From Avena insularis (lineage: Eukaryota; Streptophyta; Magnoliopsida; Poales; Poaceae), in contig CM042690.1 of assembly GCA_023614405.1 (NCBI GenBank), positions 524,722,293-524,786,292 on the forward strand: a DNA stretch of 64,000 nucleotides, read 5' to 3'. Below, in pieces: positions 36,331 to 46,762 of the stretch. The notes under the pieces are model-generated. The model had not been told where the DNA came from. It did no database searches and saw only the letters and a program-made list of their open reading frames with translations. How positions within the stretch are numbered: position 1 is the stretch's first letter; each line of letters begins with the position of its first letter. The translations under genes and the position numbers were made by a program.

Positions 36331-36532
36331 GTTGAAAGTGTTTGCCATTCTGAAGCGAGAGATTCCTTCTATTTGCATCTGGCTAGGCTCTAATTAAAAT
36401 CGACGCTAGCTAGCTTGTCAACTAAAAGGTGCCAATCGTTAAAAGTGTTTGCCATTCTGAAGTGAGAGGTTCCTTCTATTTTCATCTCTCTAGGCTCTAG
36501 TTAAAATTGTCGCTAGCTAGCTTGGCAACTAA
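36331..36532. repeat. 105-bp direct repeat, two copies (also about 41786-41988)
   Basis: AAGTGTTTGCCATTCTGAAG through CGCTAGCTAGCTTG(T/G)CAACTAAAAG occurs at about 36335-36427 and 36440-36532. It was already present before the 5.45-kb duplication because both units carry it. Confidence 0.85.
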
Positions 36533-37550
36533 AAGACAGTTATGACTACAAACATGCGTATCAGAGTTTTAGTAAAAAAATACTACAAAATTTGAAGGTA
36601 TCCACTTCAGTACGGACTGAATTAAGGAAATAGATAGCTTTTGAACCTTGCTAAACTGTCAATTTTTTTCATAATTACAACACATCATGTAGGGTGGGTG
36701 CATCTAGTGTTCATGATTTTTTCATTGATTTGTATTGTTTCAATTTTGTGCATGCAATATTTAACTGAGAAAAATACACACTTGAAGATTATCACAATGT
36801 CTAGAGACCATTAATACCAGCATCCTAATTGCAGATTCAACAGTTAGAGACATGATAAAATCAACGAAATTTTACACAGGTAAAAACATTATGTTTGTTC
36901 AAATGGTTCGACATCTACAAGACTAAGTTGAGAGTTACCGCATTGTGTTGTAGTTACTCATCACATTTGTTGAAAGCCACTGCCAATTGTTGTACGCATG
37001 AACAAAATGGTTTCTCTCACAAAAGATCTTTAACATGGAGACCTCGATGATTGCCTACACCACATGGAAACATGATATCTTTAGGTCAGACATAATGTAA
37101 ACCTTGCTTGATACATACTTTTTTTCAGGCAGATGATACATAATTTTTTGTGTTAATATAAGCCATGATTGGGAGGAAAGCTTCTTGTTTCAGATGACAC
37201 CAAACAATAATCTAATAGTAGTTTTGCATGTTGATCACATATGCAATGAAATGATCGTTGATATAATGCATGCAGATGGTTTAAAAAGGAAATTTGTATC
37301 AGATATGCTTGTAGCTTAACCGTATCTAGCATGAAGTAAATAGATCCAGTAGCCAATTGTTTATTGGGGTGTCCTAATGTGCCTCACGCATGCATTACAA
37401 CAATACACAACAAAATTCATTTTGAGACAAATTATCATGTGAGAGTATAGAGACGACTATTGCAGGCTTATTCCGCTACAAAAAGCTACAATTTCTTGAC
37501 AACATCAAGGTAAAAATTTAGGAAAATACTTGCAAACCAAACAAGTATGG

Positions 37551-38458
37551 TGTAACATCCTAGCATTAGAGCTTAGAAATAAGCTGAGATGAGATGTGTG
37601 CATTGCATTCATGCATAGAATATCTGAATAATTTTCACGCTTTTAAATCAAAATTGTCAAAGTGATTGAAACTTCTCTTAACTTGGTGGAACTGAAGTAG
37701 ATCATCAAGTTGATTGCGATAAGTTTTAATATGATCTTTGCTAAAACCTTATCTTTGTGTAATATAATTTGATCTATGGGTAGATCAAATGGAATCAAGC
37801 TAAACTCACAACATATTAATAAAGGATCTACAGAGATCATGACATGGTATTCCATACAACAACTCAAGGATGAATACTTAATATTATAAAGATTATATCA
37901 AGGTATTATCTACCACAAACCCTAAATACCAAGTTAAGTATATAACTTAAGTAAAGAAACTCAATAACTAAATCTTGATACACTTACTTTCCATAGTTAT
38001 TCCTACCATGAGCATCATGGTAGTTCTTAAACATTAACTCTTATCACAAATAGAGTAGAAAAGGAAGTCAAGCCAAGACCATTCATCTCATATATTTTGT
38101 TGCCATATTAGTATGTTACATTCCTATTTAACCAAGTCCTAGTGTCAATTTATCATCAATGTTGAGTGGTTAGTGTTTGGCCTAGCACTTAATAACCTTT
38201 AGCTTTGACTTATTATATTGACCTTCCAAAGACCTTAAGTAAATTAATAAGGAGGAGGAACTAGCTATGGTGAAGTGTGCCATCATCAATTGAATGAGAT
38301 CCTTAGTGGTGATCAAACCATTTGATGTTGGAGGAGTTAACTCACTCATGAGTTAACTAGAAGAAGTATTTAAACCCAAGAGTTTAGATAGTAATTATGA
38401 AGCTATGATAAAGCTAGTAGTAGTAGAGAATCGAATGGTAATCTTGTTAAGTCAAGGA
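37551..38458. mobile_element. Possible LTR left part, interrupted by the CACTA element (copies at 43007-43911; right part 63526-64000)
   Basis: TGTAACATCCTAGCATTAGA at 37551 and 43007 looks like the start of a Triticeae gypsy LTR, and the sequence runs without a gene to the CACTA TSD. DNA of similar composition resumes right of the CACTA element at 63526 and leaves the window. A palindrome GTTAACTCA-CTCA-TGAGTTAAC lies at 38336-38357. The other end is not visible, so the call is tentative. Confidence 0.35.
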
Positions 38459-40813
38459 CACTACAAGAAAAGTTTCCTTCCGCAACGAATTGGCCCGACG
38501 GTCGTCATAGAAGGCGCGCCTTCCGTGACGAAATTCTCGGCTCGGCCATGGCCGATGGAAAACTTTTTTATTCCGGTTTCGCGGCCCTCTACTATGACAG
38601 ATCTGCTAAAAACATGGAGGAAACTCGGCCGGTGCGTGGCAGAAGCAAGCTTTTTGTTTTCTCGCGTGATGTTGACTCGCCGAAGTCTTTTGAGGCGTGT
38701 GGGTCCCGGACGTCAGTGTCTCTAGTGGACCATACTTTTCAATCGCGCCTCCCTGATTTGAACTCGATAACGTTGCTTGAGGTGTCTGCCGTTTAGTCAG
38801 GCTGTTTGGTCCCACATGTCAGCCTCTCATTAGAAGGATCGTGTGCATGATGGAATTTTTTTCCTTCGCTCGCGCTACCCTGTTCCGAAGTTGATAGCGC
38901 TGCTCGATGCATCTACCGTCTAATCAACCTCCTGGGACCCACATGTCATCCTCTTATTAGAAGAAACGTGTGTATGATGGAATTTTTTTCTTTGCTGGAG
39001 CTACCCCGTTCCGAGTTGATAGTGCTGCTCGACGCATCTACCGTTTAACCAACCTCCTGAGCCCCACATGTCATCCTCTCATTAGAAGAAACGTGTGTAT
39101 GATAGATTTTTCCCCTTGGCTCGCACTACCCTGTACCAAACTTGATAGCGTTGTTCGATGCATCTACCATTTAATCACGATGTTGGGCCCCACATGTCAT
39201 CCTCTTATTAGAAGAAACGTTTGTATGATGAATTTTTTTCCTTCGCTAGCACTACCTCGTTCCGAGTTGATAGTGCTGCTCGACGCATCTACCGTTTAAC
39301 CAACCTCCTGAGCCCCACATGTCATCCTCTCATTAGAAGAAACGTGTGTATGATGGATTTTTTTCCTTGGCTTGCGCTACCCCATTCCGAGTTTTTTAGT
39401 GTTGCTCGACACATCTACCCTTTAACCAACCTTCTGAGCCCCACATGTCATCCTCTCATTAGAAGAAACGTGTGTATGATAGATTTTTTATCCTCTGTCA
39501 CGCCTTCGTGTTCCGAACTTGATATCTTTGCTCGCTGCATCAGCCGTTTAATCAAACTCCTGGACCCCACATGTCATCCTCTCATTAGAAGAAACGTGTG
39601 TATGGTAGAATTTTTCCCTCGGTCGCGCCTTCATGTTTCGAACTTGATAGCGTTGCTCGCTGCATCTACCATTTAATCATGATGCAGGACCCCACCCCCA
39701 CATGTCATACACTCATAAGAAGAAACGTGTGTATGATGGAATTTTTGCTCTCGATCGCGCCTCCGTGTTTCGAACTTGATAGCGTTGCTCGATGCATGAG
39801 CCATTTTTCCAGGCTGCTGAGTCCCTGATGTGAGCCTCTCATTAGAAGAAAGGTGTGCATGCTGGACTTTTTTCTCGCTCGCGTCTCCCTGTTTCGAACT
39901 TGGCAACATTGCTCGAGGCAGAACCTGTATAAAGTCGCGCTACTAGGTCCCACATGCCGGTCTCTCTGTATATCAAACCTACGTATGATGGACTATTTTT
40001 TCGGCCGCATCCGCTGTTTTGACCTTGGCACCGTTGCTCGATGTGGCAGCCATGTATGGTCTTGCTGCTGAGGCCCCCATGTCACCCTCTCTGGTATGTT
40101 CTGGCCGGTGGATCCCTGATGCCAGCCTCTCTGTATAAGTATTTAACTTTTTTTCAAACCCGACCATTAAACTCGAGGGATGCTGCAGGCTGGTGGGTCC
40201 GCGATGTCAGCCTCTTCGTAATGCGATATTAAAAAGTAAACCCTTTCTAAAAAAAGTAAATCCAAGATATATATAAATATGTACACACAGTGGATTCAAA
40301 CTAAAGACCTTCAAATCAAATCAAATAGACATAAACTGAGTGTTTTGCCACAATACCAAAGATACTAATAGAAATTGAATCATTAAACATGTATTAGTAC
40401 TACAACTTATATATGAGTCTTTAAAAAAATATTGTTGTGTTTCCATGTTATCTCTCTTAAAATAAAGAGCAGTGCTACTGGAACCTCGATTTATAAAAAC
40501 CACATAATGGATTAGTTTCTTAAAAACATGGGCAGACAACTTTTTTTAGAGGTGGGGGGCACTGCCAAAAAGGCCAAATTAAAAAGTTTTTGGGCTATGA
40601 TCAATTGGCTCCTATTTCAAATTTTACTGGGCTGTGTCTCGTCAGATTTAAACACAGACCTCTTCGAGGGAGGAAAAAAGCGATAATTCCTTTGACAGAT
40701 ATTCATGTAAAAATATCTAATGAACACACAACACATGCGCCAAAACGGGGCTGGTATCTAATGACTTCACTTGGTGAAATCACGCTGTATATCTTTACCC
40801 TCACATCTCTGTC
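38459..40813. mobile_element. Extra CACTA left end (2.35 kb), part of duplication unit 1
   Basis: Starts CACTACAAGAAAAGTT after GGA, contains the 126-bp subterminal repeats and stops at the duplication junction. It has no right end of its own before 63522. Confidence 0.88.
38690..40225. repeat. 126-bp subterminal tandem repeats of the extra left end
   Basis: About nine good copies plus degenerate ones. The core CACATGTCATCCTCTCATTA recurs near 38813, 38939, 39065, 39191, 39316, 39441, 39568, 39700 and 39825. It is followed each time by GAAGAAACGTGTGTATGATG, a T run, and a GAACTTGATAGCG...CTCGATGCATC segment. The period is divisible by three, so frames stay open through several copies; these are not genes. 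Subterminal repeats of CACTA elements are known binding sites for the element's own protein; that role here is inference. Confidence 0.9.
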
Positions 40814-43800
40814 CATAAAGAAGGACTTAAGGGTTTGCGGAAAAGAGAACGCTGGGGAGTTCATCGAAAGTCAGGAAACAATGAGATTAAAGTCACCTGA
40901 ATATTACGAGAGATTTCTTGGTTACAAATCCCTTGAGGATTGTTCGGTGCATGTCCTAGGCTTCTCCCGCCCTATATATAATAGGTCAGGTCTCAAGGCA
41001 CTATGCGGATAGGTTACATGATTACAATGCTAACTCTATGTCGGTCCTTGTTCCTCTTTCCTAATACAACTATACTCTTTCTTGGTTGATTTTTTGGATC
41101 TTCATATTGACTCTTCATGGGCCATAAGCCTTTTCGCAGGCCCTAGGTAGCAAATAGGGACTCGAGTAATCATACCTATGTCAGTACCCCCGAGACTCTA
41201 CCCGAACCATAGATTCGGGTTGAGTCTCAAGAAAAGGTTTAGTTCTTTTTATTTTGTTTTCTCTGTTTTTAAGCTTTGTAGGGATTTGGTACAACGAGCC
41301 TGATGCAATGATCATAGGGACTCGAGTAATCATAGGGACCGGTGATCTCCTTACATGAGCGCTAAATAGAAATTTCAGAATGCAAGAGGCAATATAACGG
41401 AACAGATGTTGGGCATTTCCTTTTTTGATAAATCCCAACAAACCGAATACCAATAATTAGAAAAACGAATACATTTTTTTAGTTATTCACATCAAGTATA
41501 TATGTCCATTTGTGAATGTCTAAAACTACAGATCATGATTCCTTTAACTAGAACCTAGATTACTATGAGGGTGAAACTATTTCACAACCTGATTGTGAGA
41601 ATACTTAAAAATTTAAGTAACCACTTCAAGAAAATATTAGTAGATAGTTCTAGCTTTACTGTCCTTCCAAAAGGTAATACTAAATTGAATGTAGAAATCA
41701 GATCAACTTAGAAGAATCTTCCTTAATATTCACAAATCAAAATCCATACAAAATTAACTTAATGTTATTCAGTGAAAACCGATTGTTCAAAGTGTTTGCC
41801 ATTCTGAAGCGAGAGATTCCTTCTATTTGCATCTGGCTAGGCTCTAATTAAAATCAATGCTAGCTAGCTTGTCAACTAAAAGGTGCCAATCGTTAAAAGT
41901 GTTTGCCATTCTGAAGTGAGAGGTTCCTTCTATTTTCATCTCTCTAGGCTCTAGTTAAAATTGTCGCTAGCTAGCTTGGCAACTAAAAGACAGTTATGAC
42001 TACAAACATGCGTATCAGACTTTTAGTAAAAAAATACTACAAAATTTGAAGATATCCACTTTAGTACGGACTGAATTAAGGAAATAGATAGCTTTTGAAC
42101 CTTGCTAAACTGTCAATTTTTTTCATAATTACAACACATCATGTAGGGTGGGTGCATCTAGTGTTCATGATTTTTTTCATTGATTTGTATTGTTTCAATT
42201 TTGTGCATGCAATATTTAACTGAGAAAAATACACACTTGAAGATTATCACAATGTCTAGAGACCATTAATACCAGCACCCTAATTGCAGATTCAACAGTT
42301 AGAGACACGATAAAATCAACGAAATTTTACACAGGTAAAAACATTATGTTTGTTCAAATGGTTCGACATCTACAAGACTAAGTTGAGAGTTACCGCATTG
42401 TGTTGTAGTTACTCATCACATTTGTTGAAAGCCACTGCCAATTGTTGTACGCATGAACAAAATGGTTTCTCTCACAAAAGATCTTTATCATGGAGACCTC
42501 GATGATTGCCTACACCACATGGAAACATGATATCTTTAGGTCAGACATAATGTAAACCTTGCTTGATACATACTTTTTTTTCAGGCAGATGATACATAAT
42601 TTTTTGTGTTAATATAAGCCATGATTAGGAGGAAAGCTTCTTGTTTCAGATGACACCAAACAATAATCTAATAGTAGTTTTGCATGTTGATCACATATGC
42701 AATCAAATGGTCGTTGATATAATGCATGCAGATGGTTTAAAAAGGAAATTTGTATCACATATGCTTGTAGCTTAACCGTATCTAGCATGAAGTAAATAGA
42801 TCCAGTAACCAATTGTTTATTGGGGTGCCCTAATGTGGCTCACGCATGCATTACATACATACACAACAAAATTCGTTTTGAGACAAATTATCATGTGAGA
42901 GTATAGAGATGACTATTGCAGGCTTATTCCGCTACAAAAAGCTACAATTTCTTGACAACATCAAGGTAAAAATTTAGGAAAATACTTGCAAACCAAACAA
43001 GTATGGTGTAACATCCTAGCATTAGAGCTTAGAAATAAGCTGAGATGAGATGTGTGCATTGCATTCATGCATAGAATGTCTGGATAATTTTCGCGCTTTT
43101 AAATAAAAATTGTCAAAGTGATTGAAGCTTCTCGTAACTTGGTGGAACTGAAGTAGATCATCAAGTTGATTGCGATAAGTTTCAATATGATCTTTGCTAA
43201 AACCTTATCTTTGTGTAATATAATTTGATCTATGGGTAGATCAAATGGAATCAAGCTAAACTCACAACACATTAATAAAGGATCTATAGAGATCATGACA
43301 TGGTATTCCATACAACAACTCAAGGATGAATACTTAATATTCTAAAGATTATATCAAGGTATTATCTACCACAAACCCTGAATACCAAGTTAAGTATATA
43401 ACTTAAGTAAAGAAACTCAATAACTAAATCTTGATACACTTACTTTCCATAGTTATTCCTACCATGAGCATCATGGTAGTTCTTAAACATTAACTCTTAT
43501 CACAAATAGAGTAGAAAAGGAAGTCAGGCCAAGACCATTCATCTCATATATTTTGTTTCCATATTAGTATGTGACATTCCTATTTAACCAAGTCCTAGTG
43601 TCAATTTATCATCAATGTTGAGTGGTTAGTGTTTGGCCTAGCACTTAATAACCTTTAGCTTTGACTTATTATATTGACCTTCCAAAGACCTTATGTAAAT
43701 TAATAAGGAGGAACTAGCTATGGTGAAGTGTGCCATCATCAATGGAATGAGATCCTTAGTGGTGATCAAACCATTTGATGTTGGAGGAGTTAACTCACTC

Positions 43801-43911
43801 ATGAGTTAACTAGAAGAAGTATTTAAACCCAAGAGTTTAGATAGTAATTATGAAGCTATGAGAAAGCTAGTAGTAGTAGAGAATCAAATGGTAATCTTGT
43901 TAAGTCAAGGA

Positions 43912-43927
43912 CACTACAAGAAAAGTT
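43912..43927 (+). repeat. CACTA left terminal inverted repeat (duplicate at 38459-38474)
   Basis: CACTACAAGAAAAGTT, identical in both duplicated left ends and each preceded by GGA. Confidence 0.95.
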
Positions 43928-44124
43928 TCCTTCCGCAACGAATTGGCCCGAGGTCGTCGTAGAAGGCGCTCCTTCCGCGATGAAATTCTCGGCTCGGCCA
44001 TGGCCGATGGAAAACTTTTTTAATCCGGTTTTGTGGCCCTCTACTATGACAGATCTGCGACGAAGCTCGGTCAGTGCGTGGCAGAAGCAAGATTTTTGTT
44101 TCCTCGCACGATGTTGACTCGCCG

Positions 44125-45665
44125 AAGTCTTTTGAGGCGTGTGGGTCCCGTACGTCAGTGTCTCTAGCGGACCATACTTTTCGATCGCGCCTCCCTGATT
44201 TGAACTCGATAACGTTGCTCGAGGCATCTGCCGTTTAGTCAGGCTGTTTGGTCCCACATGTCAGCCTCTCATTAGAAGGATCGTGTGCATGATGGATTTT
44301 TTCCCTTCGCTCGCGCTACCCTGTTCCGAAGTAGATAGCGCTGCTCGATGCATCTACTGTCTAATCAACCTCCTGGGACCCACATGTCATCCTCTCATTA
44401 GAAGAAACGTGTGTATGATGAATTTTTTTCCTTCGCTGGCGCTACCCCGTTCCGAGTTGATAGCGCTGCTCGAGGCATCTACCGTTTAACCAACCTCCTG
44501 AGCCCCACATGTCATCCTCTCATTAGAAGAAACGTGTGTATGATGGATTTTTTTCCTTGGCTCGCACTACCCTGTTCCGAACTTGATAGCGCTGTTCGAT
44601 GCATCTACCGTTTAATCATGATGCTGGGCCCCACATGTCATCCTCTCATTAGAAGAAACGTGTGTATGATGGATTTTTTTCTTCGCTAGCGCTACCTCGT
44701 TCCGAGTTGATAGTGCTGCTCGACGCATCTACCATTTAACCAACCTCCTAAGCCCCACATGTCATCCTCTCATTAGAAGAAACATGTGTATGATGGATTT
44801 TTTCCTTGGCTCGCGTTACCCCGTTCCGAGTTGATAGCGCTGCTCGACGCATCTACCCTTTAACCAACCTCCTGAGCCCCACATGTCATCATCTCATTAG
44901 AAGAAACGTGTGTATGATGGATTTTTTACCCTCTGTCGCACCTTCGTGTTCCGAACTTGATATCTTTGCTCGCTGCATCAGCCGTTTAATCAAACTCTTG
45001 GACCCCACATGTCATCCTCTCATTAGAAGAAACGTGTGTATGATAGAATTTTTCCCTCGGTCGCGCCTTCATGTTCCGAACTTGATAGCGTTGCTCGCTG
45101 CATCTACCGTTTAATCATGATGCAGGGCCCCACCCCCACATGTCATACACTCATAAGAAGAAACGTGTGTATGATAGAATTTTTGCTTTCGGTCGCGCCT
45201 CCGTGTTTCGAACTTGATAGCGTTGCTCGATGCATGAGCCATTTTTCCAGGCTGCTGAGTCCCTGATGTGAGCCTCTCATTAGAAGAAAGGTGTGCATGC
45301 TGGACTTTTTTCTCGCTCGCGTCTCCCTGTTTCGAACTTGGCAACATCGCTCGAGGCAGAACCTGTATAAAGTCGCGCTACTAGGTCCCACATGCCGGTC
45401 TCTCTGTATATCAAACCTACGTATGATGGACTATTTTTTCGGCCGCATCCGCTGTTTTGACCTTGGCAACGTTGCTCGATGTGGCAGCCATGTATGGTCT
45501 TGCTGCTGAGGCCCCCATGTCACCCTCTCTAGTATGTTCTGGCCGGTGGGTCCCTGATGCTAGCCTCTCTGTATAAGTATTTAACTTTTTTTCAAACCCG
45601 ACCATTAAACTCGAGGGATGCTGCAGGCTGGTGGGTCCGTGATGTCAGCCTCTTCGTAATGCGAT
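44125..45665. repeat. 126-bp subterminal tandem repeats of the complete CACTA left end
   Basis: Second copy of the array, with the core near 44254, 44380, 44506, 44632, 44757, 44881, 45006, 45138 and 45265. Confidence 0.9.
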
Positions 45666-46762
45666 ATTAAAAAGTAAACCCTTTCTAAAAAAAAGTAAAC
45701 CCAAGATATATATAAATATGTACACACAGTGGATTCGAACTAAAGACCTCCAAATCAAATCAAATAGACATAAACTGAGTGTTTTGCCACAATACCAAAG
45801 ATACTAATAGAAATTAAATCATTAAACATGTATTAGTACTACAACTTATATATCAGTCTTTAAAAAAATATTGTTGTGTTTCCATGTTATCTCTCTTAAA
45901 ATAAAAGAGCAGTGCTAATGGAACCTCGATTTTTAAAAAGCCACACAATGGATTAGTTTCTTAAAAACATGGGCAGGCAGAATTTTTTTAGAGGTGGGGG
46001 GGGGCACTGCCAAAAAGGCCAAATTAAAAAGTTTTTGGGCTATGGTCAATGGGATCCTATCTCAAATTTTACTGGACTGTGTCTCGCCAGATTCAAACAC
46101 AAACCTCTTCGAGGGAGGAAAAAAGTGATAATTCCTTTGACAGATATTCATGTAAAAATATCTAATGAACACACACCACATGCGCCAAAACAGTGCTGGT
46201 ATTTAATGACTTCACTTGGTGAAATCATGCTGTATTTCTTTACCCTCTCATCTCTGTCCAAAATGCATATAACGATTCCGATGACACAAAGGCAAAATAT
46301 CTAGAGTAAGCAGCCAGCAGTAACGACAGAACTTTTGACAAATTCAATACCATTTGAAAGATTAAGGAGTACAGAAGAATAAGACATAAAAAAATCGACA
46401 GATTCCTAGTTCATATTCAGCAGCACTTGACCAATTCAGAAGCATTTCAAAGTGACCGATTCAGCAATACAAACACTAAAAATTCAATACCACTACGGAG
46501 AGAGACAGTTCTTGTTTCAGCTCTAAAAACTATGCCATGCAATCAGTTTGCCCTTTTCTCCAAACACACTCGATCACAACACAAGCATTGTCATAATATT
46601 TGCTCATATAGGGAACCTTCATATAGATACAGATATACCATACCAGTACATACTAGTCATAGCTCCAATCCATCAAAAGGTTATCACAGTTTTACCACCC
46701 ATATATGATCAGTGGAGATAAGACAACCACATAATTAATTACAATAGCATGCGACCAAAGAG
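45666..46762. other. CACTA interior, 3' flank of the B3-type gene
   Basis: Contains the end of duplication unit 2 (46260) and then single-copy-looking sequence. No gene seen. Part of 46261-46762 may be 3' UTR of the gene ending at 46763. Confidence 0.5.

Larger units (their letters stand above)
35362..40813. repeat. Tandem duplication, unit 1 (5.45 kb)
   Basis: Collinear with 40814-46260 at a constant offset near 5,440-5,456 bp, differing by scattered substitutions and small indels. Contents in order: an LTR-like block (35362-35880), the 180-bp block, host repeat DNA with an internal 105-bp duplication, a second LTR-like start at 37551, and the left end of the CACTA element from 38459. Both junctions share TGTCCA (TGTCCATAAA at 35358 and at 40810; TGTCCAAAAT at 46255). 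Confidence 0.93.
40814..46260. repeat. Tandem duplication, unit 2 (5.45 kb)
   Basis: Second copy of 35362-40813. After 46260 the sequence continues into the CACTA interior, so the outer end of unit 2 is the natural continuation and the 40813/40814 junction is the new joint. Confidence 0.93.

Noticed and set aside
38970..39828. Long open frames of 76-151 codons through 38970-39828 (and 44283-45266)
   Set aside because: They are translations of the 126-bp tandem repeat, whose period is a multiple of three; the same peptide words recur in each copy.
38813..40225. CRISPR-like array
   Set aside because: The regular repeats have no unique spacers, and the genome is that of a plant; the array is a subterminal transposon repeat.
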